Shown here piece by piece: positions 16,288 through 27,204 of a DNA stretch of 64,000 nt (position 1 is its first letter; each line of letters starts with the position of its first letter). Position numbers and translations under genes: made by a program. Below the pieces are notes generated by a model. It searched no databases, was not told the origin of the DNA, and was given only the letters and a program-made list of their open reading frames with translations. This DNA comes from JBQLZQ01 sp052168355 (lineage in GTDB: Bacteria > Pseudomonadota > Alphaproteobacteria > DSM-16000 > Inquilinaceae), in contig JBQLZQ010000068.1 of assembly GCA_052168355.1 (NCBI GenBank), forward strand, positions 1 to 64,000. Reading direction: 5' to 3'.

Positions 16288-16784
16288 CGTCGTCCCCATT
16301 TCTGCTCGGGCGGCAGGATACGCGGCGCGCGCGGGTCGGACGCGGCCACGGCGGGGGTACGCCTACGCTTGTGGAAGACTTCCTCCACATGATGCGCCGC
16401 AACAAAGGCGGTCAGCCGGTCGACGATCGCCGGCGGCATCGCCACCGCCTCGACCACGCGGGCCGGGTCGCTGGCCAGCGACTCGCCCTCATACGGATCG
16501 ACGGTGACCATCTGCACCCGGTCGTCGGCCAGGGAGACCCATACGGCGGGCCGGGCGGCGGCGAGGTTATCGCGGTAGTGCCCGGTCTCGCCGGAATGGA
16601 GGGTCAGGCCGTGATCGCCCAGATAGACCGTTCGCACGCCGTCGGCGTCCGACATCAGGGTGCCGGGGGCAAGCGTCGGCAGGTCGGCCATCAACGCCAC
16701 CGGGCGCAGCATCCGTTCGGCCCACGGGTTCAAGGGCGGGTGCGAGCCTGCGACCACGCCCACCCGCAGCGTTTCCTTTGGCAT
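16284..16784 (-). CDS. DUF3305 protein
   Basis: A 166-residue soluble protein. The family core is residues 1-120: ETLRVGVVAGSHPPLNPWAE, a MLRPVALM segment, LGDHGLTLHSGETGHYRDNL (a beta-rich region), then PAVWVSLADDRVQMVTVDPYEGE. No cofactor or catalytic motif is visible. It is joined to DUF3306 by a four-base overlap, so the two products are probably made in equal amounts and may act together. The role is unknown beyond constant association with formate dehydrogenase. Confidence 0.8.
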   Translation of the reverse strand: MPKETLRVGVVAGSHPPLNPWAERMLRPVALMADLPTLAPGTLMSDADGVRTVYLGDHGLTLHSGETGHYRDNLAAARPAVWVSLADDRVQMVTVDPYEGESLASDPARVVEAVAMPPAIVDRLTAFVAAHHVEEVFHKRRRTPAVAASDPRAPRILPPEQKWGRR

Positions 16785-16819
16785 CGCGGTCTCCTCCTTC
16801 GCGGACCTGGCCTGGTGCT

Positions 16820-17845
16820 CTACGCGGGCGTCGCGGGCCCCGGCGGGGCGGTTCCGACGGTGGCGCCCTGCCCGCGCAGCGGCAGGCCCATCACCAGGTT
16901 CTGCGGCTTCATCCGTATCACGTTATCGGGTCCCATGCCCATCAGCAGATAGATCGGGTGTCCCGCCACCTCCGGCAACATCTCGGTCTGGTCGGCGATC
17001 GTCAGCGCGAACAGACCCACCAGCGTGCCGGGCGGTCTTGCTCCGCGCCACAGGGCGTTGCCGATCGCGGTGCCCACCGGATCCAGGCCCACATACCACC
17101 GCAGATCCACCTCTTCCGCCGCGGTGAGCGGCGTGACGGAGACGTCGAGGTGGAGAAGATGCCCGACAAAGGCAGCGATGGCGGTGGCCAGACCCGTCCG
17201 GGCGTGCGGGTCGGCGCCGAAGGGCAGAACCATGGAATGGGCGTCCGACCGGCTCCAGTAGGTCCAGGCATTGTCGTCGTTGAGCACGTCGAGCGCCTCC
17301 ACCCCGCCCGCGAACATGGCCGTCAGGGGCGCCGTATGACGCTCGGTCTCGAGCGCGGCGACCAGTTCGTCGTCGGCCAGCAGCAGGGCGCCGTCCTGCA
17401 GATGGGCCCTCTGGGGCCGGAAGAACATTTCCGCCGCGCGCAGGACGTGGACATCCGCGCAGCCATGGAGCGCGTTGCGCAGGACGAGCTGCACCAGCTG
17501 GTCGTAGAACACCACCGGCAGCCGTTCCCCCGCCCGCACCAGGGCGAGATATCCCGCCTCCACCGTGCCCGCCGCCAGCAGCGTGTCGCGGAGGCGGATC
17601 AGGAATCCCCAATTCTCCCGCGCGTCGGCGTCGTCCATGGCGGCGATATCACCCGGCGCGACGGCCGACCGGGGGGCTTGGGTGAGCCGCGCGTGGAGGG
17701 CGCGCTCGGCCCTGCAGGCCTCGGGCGGCGGCAGCACCTCGGGCCGTGCCAGCCAGGCGAGGATCAGCTCGTCCGTCACCGCCATGCGGCCGTCGCCGTC
17801 CAGCCGTGTCAGATGATGCCCCGAGGCCACCCAGAATTCCCTCAC
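16820..17845 (-). CDS. DUF6352 protein in the formate dehydrogenase operon
   Basis: A 341-residue soluble protein with a GTG start that overlaps the stop of the DUF6505 gene (GTGA). It begins VREFWVASGHHLTRLDGDGR, then VTDELILAWLARPEV and DADARENWGFLIRLRDTLLAA, the conserved N-terminal pattern of this family. Later landmarks are FYDQLVQLVLRNAL, RAAEMFFRPQR and DNAWTYWSRSD. No metal-binding or nucleotide-binding motif stands out. It looks mostly helical. Function is unknown; genome context is the only guide. Confidence 0.75.
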   Translation of the reverse strand: MREFWVASGHHLTRLDGDGRMAVTDELILAWLARPEVLPPPEACRAERALHARLTQAPRSAVAPGDIAAMDDADARENWGFLIRLRDTLLAAGTVEAGYLALVRAGERLPVVFYDQLVQLVLRNALHGCADVHVLRAAEMFFRPQRAHLQDGALLLADDELVAALETERHTAPLTAMFAGGVEALDVLNDDNAWTYWSRSDAHSMVLPFGADPHARTGLATAIAAFVGHLLHLDVSVTPLTAAEEVDLRWYVGLDPVGTAIGNALWRGARPPGTLVGLFALTIADQTEMLPEVAGHPIYLLMGMGPDNVIRMKPQNLVMGLPLRGQGATVGTAPPGPATPA

Positions 17846-18417
17846 CGCCCGTCCTCCCGGTGCCCGAAGGTCCGGAGATCGATCGTCTCGCCGTCCTCGT
17901 CCCCGTCTTCGTCGTCGACTTCCACGACGTGGAACGCCCGATCGTGCCCGCGCAGATAGCCGGCCGAAAAGGCGGTCTCGTCCCTGGGTTTCAGGGTGCG
18001 GAAGCTCTCGCGGATGGATCCGCCCTCGTCGGCCCGGTGCAGCGCGATCAGCGTTCCTACCGCATGGTCCCGGCAAAGATCCTCGGCGAACCCGACCTCC
18101 TCCTCGGCGGCCGGCGTCGCCTGGTTCACATCCGGAGCGCCCAGCCTGTCCACCAGCTGCTCGGCCAGGGCGGCGACGGCCCGTGCCCGTTCGTCGGCGC
18201 CGGCCTCGGACACGACGACCAGGGTGGACCAGCCGAAACTCGCGATCCCGAGAAAGCCGGAGCGAAAGGCGATCTGGTCCTTGCGGCCAAGATCGGCGGC
18301 CGGCCGCCCGGCGAACAGGAACGTTCCCGTCACGGCCAACTCGCCCGGCTCCGCCGCCCGGGTGAAGATCACCGTGTCGGACGGATCGAGCCGGATGGTG
18401 CGCGGCAACCGGGTCAC
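17842..18417 (-). CDS. DUF6505 protein in the formate dehydrogenase operon
   Basis: A 191-residue protein. The GTG start overlaps the stop of the ligase-like gene (GTGA) and yields VTRLPRTIRLDPSDTVIFTR, the expected family N-terminus. Further conserved stretches are EPGELAVTGTFLF, FRSGFLGIASFGWSTLV and EDLCRDHAVGTLIALHR. A run of acidic residues (VDDEDGDEDGE) precedes the C-terminus. It is translationally coupled on both sides, so it belongs to a ligase-DUF6505-DUF6352 trio. The activity is unknown. Confidence 0.75.
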   Translation of the reverse strand: MTRLPRTIRLDPSDTVIFTRAAEPGELAVTGTFLFAGRPAADLGRKDQIAFRSGFLGIASFGWSTLVVVSEAGADERARAVAALAEQLVDRLGAPDVNQATPAAEEEVGFAEDLCRDHAVGTLIALHRADEGGSIRESFRTLKPRDETAFSAGYLRGHDRAFHVVEVDDEDGDEDGETIDLRTFGHREDGR

Positions 18418-19139
18418 AGCCGCGGCCCGTCGGCGCCGCGCCAGCGGCACGCGGCGAGGCCGTCGGCCAGCCGCCTTGGGGCGTCGTCATCCAGCCGAAG
18501 GTCGCCGGCGTCGGTGAGGGTCGCCCCGCCGGCCAGCCGTCCTGCATAGCGGGCCAGAACCGAGGCGAATCCTTCGTGCCGCCAGCGGTCGAAATTCAGC
18601 ATCAGATGCGCGGCGAAGCTTTCGACGATGGCCAGCGGGTCGACGAACGCTTCCTCCTTGAGCGAGACGCTGTCGGGGAAATCTCCCGGCCGGGACAAAT
18701 GGTCGCGGTCGGCGATCAGTTCCACCCCCAGGACCATCCAGTCGGGCACCGAGTCCTCGCCGCAGCCCGGCGCCACGGCGAGCCGGGCGCCCCCCAGCCG
18801 CCCCGCATCCAGGAACACTTCGTCCGGCCAGCCGAACCGGATCGGGCGGTCGGGGGGGCAATGGGCGGCCAGGGCGTCGCCCAGGGCGACCATGCCGGCA
18901 ATGAAGGCGCCCCGCGCCTCGGCCAGCGTCTGCTCGGGTTCCAGCACCACCGCGAAGTCGAGCCGCCCCACCGTTCCGCCGCCGGTGGCGTGTCGCCAGA
19001 CCAGGGTGCCCGCCCCCTCCTCCGGCGCCCGGGCGGTCGCCGCCGCCATCACGTCGCCCGCCGCCTCTCCCGCGCCCAGCCGGTGCTGGGTGTAGGGCGG
19101 CGGCAGCATGAGGCGCCTTGGGCTGGAGACGTCGTCCAT
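18414..19139 (-). CDS. Biotin/lipoate ligase-like protein with probably altered active site
   Basis: A 241-residue protein of the BPL/LplA/LipB fold (BPL_LplA_LipB_2/DUF4444 type). The ligase loop RHATGGGTVG corresponds to the RRxxGGGxV nucleotide/acyl loop. The region IRFGWPDEVFLDAGRLGG corresponds to KWPNDLxxxDRKLAG in BirA, but the WPND lysine is Gly and the catalytic lysine of DRK is Arg. It is the first gene of the FDH operon, overlapping DUF6505 by four bases. A true lipoyl or biotinyl ligase role is therefore doubtful; it may bind a related ligand or act as a scaffold (inference). Confidence 0.75.
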   Translation of the reverse strand: MDDVSSPRRLMLPPPYTQHRLGAGEAAGDVMAAATARAPEEGAGTLVWRHATGGGTVGRLDFAVVLEPEQTLAEARGAFIAGMVALGDALAAHCPPDRPIRFGWPDEVFLDAGRLGGARLAVAPGCGEDSVPDWMVLGVELIADRDHLSRPGDFPDSVSLKEEAFVDPLAIVESFAAHLMLNFDRWRHEGFASVLARYAGRLAGGATLTDAGDLRLDDDAPRRLADGLAACRWRGADGPRL

Positions 19140-19265
19140 CGGAATCCCGGTCTTGCCTAGCGTGGGCGATCCGGCGAACATTACCCGTCCGGTCGTGCTC
19201 CGCAAATCCCGGTCGCGAAAGCCGCCCAAAGCCGGACCCGGCCGTCGAGGATCAGGACCGCCCCC

Positions 19266-21293
19266 ATGACCGCCCCGTCCCCTACCCGCACCGTGCTGAC
19301 CTGTACCTGCGAGGGCACCATGGCGCCTGACGGCGGGGCGCTGGCCCGCGCCGGTTGCGGCGGCGGGGCGTCGGCGCATCAGCTCTGCCGGGCCGACCTG
19401 GACCGTTTCCGCGCCGCGCTGGCCGGGGGACTGCCGGTGACCGTGGCGTGCACCCAGGAGGCGCCCCTGTTCCGAGAGGTGGCCGAGGCCGAGACGCCCG
19501 ACCTGCCGCTCGCCTTCGCCAACATCCGCGAGACGGCGGGCTGGACCGCCGAGGCGGGCGCCAGCGGTCCCAAGATGGCGGCGCTGATCGCCGCCGCCGA
19601 GATCGCGCCCTCTTCCTTCGGGGTGGCGACACTGGAAAGCCAGGGGGTGGCCTTGATCCTGGGAAGCGACGAGACCGCCCTGACCGTGGCGCGCGATCTC
19701 GCCGACAGTCTCGACATCACCGTCCTGCTGATCCCGGGCAGCGTCGTCACGCCGCCCCGCCGCACCGAGTTTCCGGTGCTGCAGGGTCTGGTTCGGCAGG
19801 CCAAGGGCCATCTGGGCGCGTTCGAGGTGACGGTCGATGCCTATGCCGCCCCGGCGCCGTCCTCGCGGCAGGCGCTGACATTCGGACCGGGGCGCGACGG
19901 CGCCGTCTCGCGCGCCGATCTGGTGATCGACCTCACCGGCCGCCCCTCCCTGTTTTCGGCCGGCGAGCTCCGCCCCGGCTATGTCCGGGCCGACCCGCGC
20001 GACCCGGTTTCCGTCGCCGCCGCCACCGTCAAGGCGGGCCGCATGGTCGGCGCCTTCGACAAGCCGGTGTTCATCGACTTCGCCGCCGACCTCTGCGCCC
20101 ATTCCCGCAACCGCATCGTCGGCTGCACCCGCTGCCTGTCGCTGTGCCCCACCGGCGCCATCGCCCCGGCCGGCGACAGCGTGGCGATCGACCCGATGGT
20201 CTGCGCCGGGTGCGGGCAGTGCGCCGCCGTCTGTCCCACCGGCGCCGCCTCCTACGCGCTGCCTGACGTGGGCACCCTGGCGGCCCGTCTGCGCGCGGGC
20301 CTGCGCGCCTATCACGACGCCGGCGGGCGGGTCGCGCCCGTGGTGCTGTTTCACGACGCCGATCATGGCGAGGCGCTGATCGACGCCTCGGCCCGCTTCG
20401 GTGCCGGCCTGCCGGCTCATGTGGTCCCGGTCGGCGTCAGCGAGATCTCCCAGACCGGCCCGGAAACCCTGGCCGCGGCGCTGGCCTATGGCGCCGGCGG
20501 GGTGGCGCTGCTCGGCCGGGCCAAGCCGAAGCACGATCTTGCCGGCCTGCACGCGACCCTCGACCTGATGGACGGGATCGCGGACGCGACAGGGCACGGC
20601 CCCGTCCGCCTGATCGAGACCGACGACCCGGACGCGATGGAGGCAGCCCTGGCCGCCCTGCCCCGCGTGCCGGTGCGGGAAAGCCGCGCCAGCTTTCTGC
20701 CGCCGGCCGACAAGCGCGGCCTGCTGGTCCTGGCCTTTGCCGAGATGAACCGCGCCGCGCCGACGCCCGCCGCCACCGTCGCCCTGGGGCCCGGCGCGCC
20801 GTTCGGCACCGTCCTCCTGGATATCGAGGCCTGTACCCTCTGCCACGCCTGCACCGGCGTCTGTCCCACCGGCGCGCTTGTGGACAACCCGGAAGTCCCC
20901 ATGCTGCGCTTCACCGAAAGCGCCTGCGTGCAATGCGGCCTGTGCGCCGCGACCTGTCCCGAGGACGCGATCGGGCTGGCGCCGCGCCTCGACTTCCCGG
21001 CCTGGGACACGCCGCGCCGCATCCTGAGGGAGGAGGAGCCGTTCCGTTGCACCAAGTGCGCGAAGCCCTTCGCCACGCGGTCGGGCATCGAACGGGTGCA
21101 GGCGCGGCTGACCGACCATTGGATGTTCACCGGCGTCGCCGGAGCGGCGCGGCTCGACATGCTCACCCTGTGCGAGGATTGCCGGGTGGAGGCCGCGGTC
21201 AACGCCGGCTTCGACCCGCACGGCCCAGCCGAACGGAAGGTCCGCACCGCCGAGGACTACCGCCCGCCCCGCGACGACGATACCATCAACTGA
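19266..21293 (+). CDS. Multi-cluster 4Fe-4S ferredoxin protein of the formate dehydrogenase locus
   Basis: A 675-residue cytoplasmic protein, divergent from the FDH operon across 126 bases. The N-terminus has Cys13, Cys15, Cys31, Cys41 and Cys62 (TCTCEGTM ... HQLC ... ACTQE). Two ferredoxin modules follow: near residues 287-323 (GCTRCLSLCPTG, CAGCGQCAAVCPTG) and near 523-564 (CTLCHACTGVCPTG, CVQCGLCAATCPED), each able to hold two [4Fe-4S] clusters. A last CTKC ... CEDC set (595-639) may bind zinc or another cluster. No flavin or NAD motif is evident. It resembles proteins annotated only as 4Fe-4S binding in FDH clusters and may feed electrons to, or protect, FDH biogenesis. Confidence 0.85.
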   Translation: MTAPSPTRTVLTCTCEGTMAPDGGALARAGCGGGASAHQLCRADLDRFRAALAGGLPVTVACTQEAPLFREVAEAETPDLPLAFANIRETAGWTAEAGASGPKMAALIAAAEIAPSSFGVATLESQGVALILGSDETALTVARDLADSLDITVLLIPGSVVTPPRRTEFPVLQGLVRQAKGHLGAFEVTVDAYAAPAPSSRQALTFGPGRDGAVSRADLVIDLTGRPSLFSAGELRPGYVRADPRDPVSVAAATVKAGRMVGAFDKPVFIDFAADLCAHSRNRIVGCTRCLSLCPTGAIAPAGDSVAIDPMVCAGCGQCAAVCPTGAASYALPDVGTLAARLRAGLRAYHDAGGRVAPVVLFHDADHGEALIDASARFGAGLPAHVVPVGVSEISQTGPETLAAALAYGAGGVALLGRAKPKHDLAGLHATLDLMDGIADATGHGPVRLIETDDPDAMEAALAALPRVPVRESRASFLPPADKRGLLVLAFAEMNRAAPTPAATVALGPGAPFGTVLLDIEACTLCHACTGVCPTGALVDNPEVPMLRFTESACVQCGLCAATCPEDAIGLAPRLDFPAWDTPRRILREEEPFRCTKCAKPFATRSGIERVQARLTDHWMFTGVAGAARLDMLTLCEDCRVEAAVNAGFDPHGPAERKVRTAEDYRPPRDDDTIN

Positions 21294-21376
21294 GCGAAGC
21301 CGTCGCGCGACACCGGCGGCAGCCGATCTCCGGGACACCCTGTCACCGATGTCTCCGGTATGGACCAAAAAAGGGA

Positions 21377-21452
21377 TGGTGGGCCGGCCGGGACTCGAAC
21401 CCGGGACCATTCGATTAAAAGTCGAGTGCTCTACCAACTGAGCTACCGGCCC
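21377..21452 (-). tRNA. tRNA-Lys (anticodon UUU)
   Basis: A 76-base tRNA gene with CCA encoded. The acceptor stem is GGGCCGG/CCGGCCC with discriminator A, the D arm begins TAGCTCAGTTGGTAGAGCA, the anticodon loop is CTTTTAA giving UUU (Lys), and the T loop GGTTCGAGTCC is canonical. It is read leftward between the ferredoxin gene and coaD. Confidence 0.97.
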
Positions 21453-21549
21453 CGCCTGGCCGCATGCCTAGCAATGGCCGGGGGGCAAGTCAAACGTCTA
21501 GCCGGGCTGCGGCCCGGGAGCGGCGACAGGGCGCGCCTGGCCGGCCCGG

Positions 21550-22074
21550 TCAGTCGCCGTCGCCCCGGTCGGGCCGGGAGGCGAAGCGGTGGACCACCCG
21601 CTCGGCGATGCGGGGGCTGACGAAATGGCCGATATCGCCGCCCAGCCGGCCGATCTCCTTGACAAAGCGGGAGGAGATGAACTGGTTGCGGTCGGAGGAC
21701 ATCAGGAACACCGTTTCGATCTTCGGATTGATCTTGGAGTTCATGCCGGCCATCTGGAACTCGTACTCGAAGTCGGACACGGCCCGCAGGCCGCGGATGA
21801 TGATGGCCGCGCCCTCCGCCTCGGCGAAATGCATCAGCAGATTGTCGAAGGCCCGAACCTCGACCGCGGCGCCGTTGGTGGTCAGGTGGGAAACCTCTTC
21901 GCGCACCAGTTCCACCCGTTCGCCGGTGCTGAACAGCGGACCCTTGCCGGCGTTCCGCGCGACCCCGACGATCAGGCGGTCGACCAGCCGCGTGGCGCGG
22001 GTGATGATGTCGGTATGGCCGTTGGTGATCGGGTCGAAGGTGCCCGGATATATGCCGACGATCTCCTTGGCCAT
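21550..22074 (-). CDS. coaD: Phosphopantetheine adenylyltransferase
   Basis: A 174-residue cytoplasmic enzyme transferring AMP from ATP to 4'-phosphopantetheine, the fourth step from pantothenate to coenzyme A. Family motifs are the T/HxGH-type site YPGTFDPITNGHTDII (residues about 9-24), KGPLFSTGERVEL, IIRGLRAVSDFEYEFQMA (the hexamer-forming ISSR-type enzyme core) and SSDRNQFISSRFVKEI. Length is slightly above the usual 160 because of a polar tail. It lies nine bases downstream of gyrA on the same strand and may share its transcript. Confidence 0.96.
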   Translation of the reverse strand: MAKEIVGIYPGTFDPITNGHTDIITRATRLVDRLIVGVARNAGKGPLFSTGERVELVREEVSHLTTNGAAVEVRAFDNLLMHFAEAEGAAIIIRGLRAVSDFEYEFQMAGMNSKINPKIETVFLMSSDRNQFISSRFVKEIGRLGGDIGHFVSPRIAERVVHRFASRPDRGDGD

Positions 22075-22083
22075 GACCGGGTC

Positions 22084-24885
<2,802 letters not shown>

Positions 24886-25026
24886 TTCGGATCCTGGGCT
24901 GGACGGCCATTGGAAATGCCATGGCCGGGACGGCGACGGGCCGAACAATACCGGTCGAAACCGGGCCCGTCGGCAGCGAACCGGCCGGCCGTCCACGGGG
25001 AACGGGTCACGCCGGCCAAATATGTC

Positions 25027-26442
25027 TTATTTGTTAGCAAATTTTGCAGGTGCGAACAACTTTTCCGGTCGTTTTCTGCGGTCCTGGTACACCAGCCACT
25101 GAAAGCGGGCGATCAGCAGGGTGACCGACACCAGGCTGGCGATCAGGATGGCCTCGAACAGGCCGGTCACGCCCCGTCCCAGGGGAAAGGCCAGGACCCA
25201 TCCGAGCGGCACCATGACCCCGAAATAGGACAGCATATGCGAGGCGGTGGGCACCCACACATCGCCCCGCCCGCGCAGGGCGTTGGCCATCACCGCCTGA
25301 CCGCCGTCGGCGATCAGGATGTAAGCGGAAAAGGCGATCAGCGGCGCGGCGACGGCCAGAAGATCCGCGTCGGCGGTGTAGAGGCCAGCGATACCACCCG
25401 GCCAGGCCATAAAAACGACCCCAATGGCCAGCATGGCCAGGCTGTTGACGGCGAACCCGGTCCAGCCGGCCAGGGCGAGGTCTGGATAGTCCCGCCGTCC
25501 GTGGGCGACGCCGACCCGCACGGCCGTGGCCGATCCCAGGCCCAACGCCACCATAAAGACGACCGCCAGGGTCTTGAGCGCGATCGAGTGGCTGCCCAGC
25601 GCCAGCACGCCAAGACGGCCGGCGTACAGGGTCAGGACCACGAAGGCGGCCGATTCCATGCCGATGCTGATGCCCGAGGCGTAACCGATGCGGCGCTGGG
25701 CAGCCCAGGCCCGCCAGCCGCCGGTGGGGCGCAGACGGACGCCGTACGTGGCACGGTCCGGCATGGTCCAGATGTAGGCGACCACGCAAGCGGCCAGGAA
25801 TACCCGGACCGATGTCGTCGCCCAGGCCGACCCGACCGCGCCCATGGCGGGCAGGCCGCCGACGCCGTAAACGAACAGCCAGTTCAACAGGATGTTGAGA
25901 ACGTTGGCGGCGATCATCGCGATCATGCCCGGCAAGGGGCGTTTGATCCCCTCCAGAAAAAAGGCGGAAGTGATGTAGATCAGCGTCGCGGGCAACCCAT
26001 AGCCCAGGACGATGGCAACCTCGGCCCCGCCCCGCGCCAGGTCCGCCGTCTGCCCGCTGGCCAGGAGAAGCGGCTCGACCAGGAAACACAGGCCTAGGCT
26101 GAACAGCCCCAGCAGCGTCGCATAGGGCATCGAGCGCCGCCATACCATGCCGCAGTCGCGGGGAGAATTGGCGCCCAGCGCGGTGGCGGTCAACACGAGG
26201 GTCCCCATCAACAGGCCGACCGAGGCGATGATCGGCAAGTCGACCGGCGCCACGCCGATGCTCTGGTAGGCCAGTTCGGTGGTGCTGAACCGGCCGACCA
26301 TGGCGGTGTCGACAAGCGTCATGGTCATCAGGCCCAGGCGCGCGATCACCACCGGCACCGCAAGGCGCGCCAGTTCGGCGAGATGACGTTTGAGGCGCGC
26401 CCGAAACCAGCGCTCGCCGTCGGCGACCGGCACCCGGTACAT
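25027..26442 (-). CDS. MATE-family multidrug/toxin efflux transporter
   Basis: About 471 residues with twelve predicted membrane helices in two homologous halves. MATE features are the first-helix motif LARLAVPVVIARLGLMTMTLVDTAMVGR (residues about 25-52), PIIASVGLLMGTLVLTATALGA, and INLL-like segment VLNILLNWLFVYG. Such transporters export cationic drugs or metabolites using Na+ or H+ gradients; the substrate is unknown. The ATG chosen gives MYRVPVADGERWFRARLKRH before the first helix; a GTG 18 codons upstream remains possible. It stands alone, about 140 bases upstream of gyrA on the same strand. Confidence 0.88.
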   Translation of the reverse strand: MYRVPVADGERWFRARLKRHLAELARLAVPVVIARLGLMTMTLVDTAMVGRFSTTELAYQSIGVAPVDLPIIASVGLLMGTLVLTATALGANSPRDCGMVWRRSMPYATLLGLFSLGLCFLVEPLLLASGQTADLARGGAEVAIVLGYGLPATLIYITSAFFLEGIKRPLPGMIAMIAANVLNILLNWLFVYGVGGLPAMGAVGSAWATTSVRVFLAACVVAYIWTMPDRATYGVRLRPTGGWRAWAAQRRIGYASGISIGMESAAFVVLTLYAGRLGVLALGSHSIALKTLAVVFMVALGLGSATAVRVGVAHGRRDYPDLALAGWTGFAVNSLAMLAIGVVFMAWPGGIAGLYTADADLLAVAAPLIAFSAYILIADGGQAVMANALRGRGDVWVPTASHMLSYFGVMVPLGWVLAFPLGRGVTGLFEAILIASLVSVTLLIARFQWLVYQDRRKRPEKLFAPAKFANK

Positions 26443-26538
26443 GATGTGACTCGTGATCGTCGTGTCTGCAGGCCGCAAAGGCGGCGGCGGCCGCACCCTA
26501 GCACAGCCGGTATCGCCCGTCAGTTTCCCTTTCGGCCG

Positions 26539-27132
26539 TCAGGGGGCCAGGATCGGATAGAGGGAGGCGACCAGAAGGACCGCCATGGTGACGTTGAAGG
26601 CCCGGAGACGGGCCGGATTGGTCAGCAGCCGGCGCATCTGCTGGCCGAGGATGGTCCACGATCCGACCGACGGCAAATTGACCATGCCGAAAATCACGGC
26701 CACGACGGCGATGGCCGGGAGACTTTGAGAGGGGGCATAGACGCTGATCGCGGTCAGCGCCATGGCCCACGCCTTGGGATTGACCCATTGGAACAGCGCC
26801 GCCTGCACGAAGGTGATGGGAGTCCCGGACCGTTCGGTCTCGCGGGGAGGGGCGGCGGTGGCGATCTTCCAGGCCAGGAACAGCAGATAGCCGACGCTGA
26901 CCACTTTCAGGATGGTGTAGCTGACCGGAACGGCGTCGAAGATCTGGACGAGACCGGCGCCGACCAGCACGACCATCAGAATGAACCCGATCGAAACCCC
27001 AAGCATGTGCGGGATGGTGCGCCGGAAGCCGAAATTTGCGCCGGATGCCATCAGCATCAGATTGTTCGGCCCCGGCGTGACCGAGGTGACGAAAGCGAAG
27101 GCCGCCAGGGCCGTCAGAAGGTCGTATGTCAT
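26539..27132 (-). CDS. LysE/RhtB-family amino-acid exporter
   Basis: A 197-residue inner-membrane protein with six predicted helices. The N-terminal family signature is FVTSVTPGPNNLMLMASGANFG (about 14-35), followed by GVSIGFILMVVLVGAGL and FQWVNPKAWAMALTA. These proteins export amino acids or homoserine-like compounds. It is divergent from an Lrp/AsnC regulator across 72 bases, a standard pairing in which the regulator induces the exporter when the amino acid accumulates. The start ATG directly follows a GC-rich hairpin and lacks a clear Shine-Dalgarno sequence. The substrate is not known. Confidence 0.92.
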   Translation of the reverse strand: MTYDLLTALAAFAFVTSVTPGPNNLMLMASGANFGFRRTIPHMLGVSIGFILMVVLVGAGLVQIFDAVPVSYTILKVVSVGYLLFLAWKIATAAPPRETERSGTPITFVQAALFQWVNPKAWAMALTAISVYAPSQSLPAIAVVAVIFGMVNLPSVGSWTILGQQMRRLLTNPARLRAFNVTMAVLLVASLYPILAP

Positions 27133-27148
27133 GGCGCAATCATGCGCC
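27133..27148 (-). promoter_or_regulatory. Hairpin abutting the lysE start codon
   Basis: On the coding strand GGCGCA-TGAT-TGCGCC folds as a perfect six-pair stem ending at the base before the lysE ATG, where the ribosome site should be. Inside it, an ATG begins a four-codon frame (MIAP) whose TGA overlaps the lysE ATG. Translational control is possible but inferred only from layout. Confidence 0.35.
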
Positions 27149-27162
27149 GGAAGCTCTTGAAT

Positions 27163-27196
27163 GAAATTGCGATCTCTGGCTTCCGATCGTGATTTC
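27163..27196. promoter_or_regulatory. Inverted repeat in the lysE/lrp divergent promoter
   Basis: GAAATTGCGATC and GATCGTGATTTC form 12-base arms matching at 10 of 12 positions around a 10-base spacer, placed midway between the two divergent starts. Symmetric AT-flanked sites in such gaps are typical targets of Lrp/AsnC regulators. Binding is inferred. Confidence 0.5.
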
Positions 27197-27204
27197 TGCA
27201 ATGA

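Noticed and set aside
21502..21517. CCGGGC-TGCG-GCCCGG hairpin between tRNA-Lys and coaD as a terminator
   Set aside because: No U-run on either strand; such GC stems are expected by chance in this base composition.
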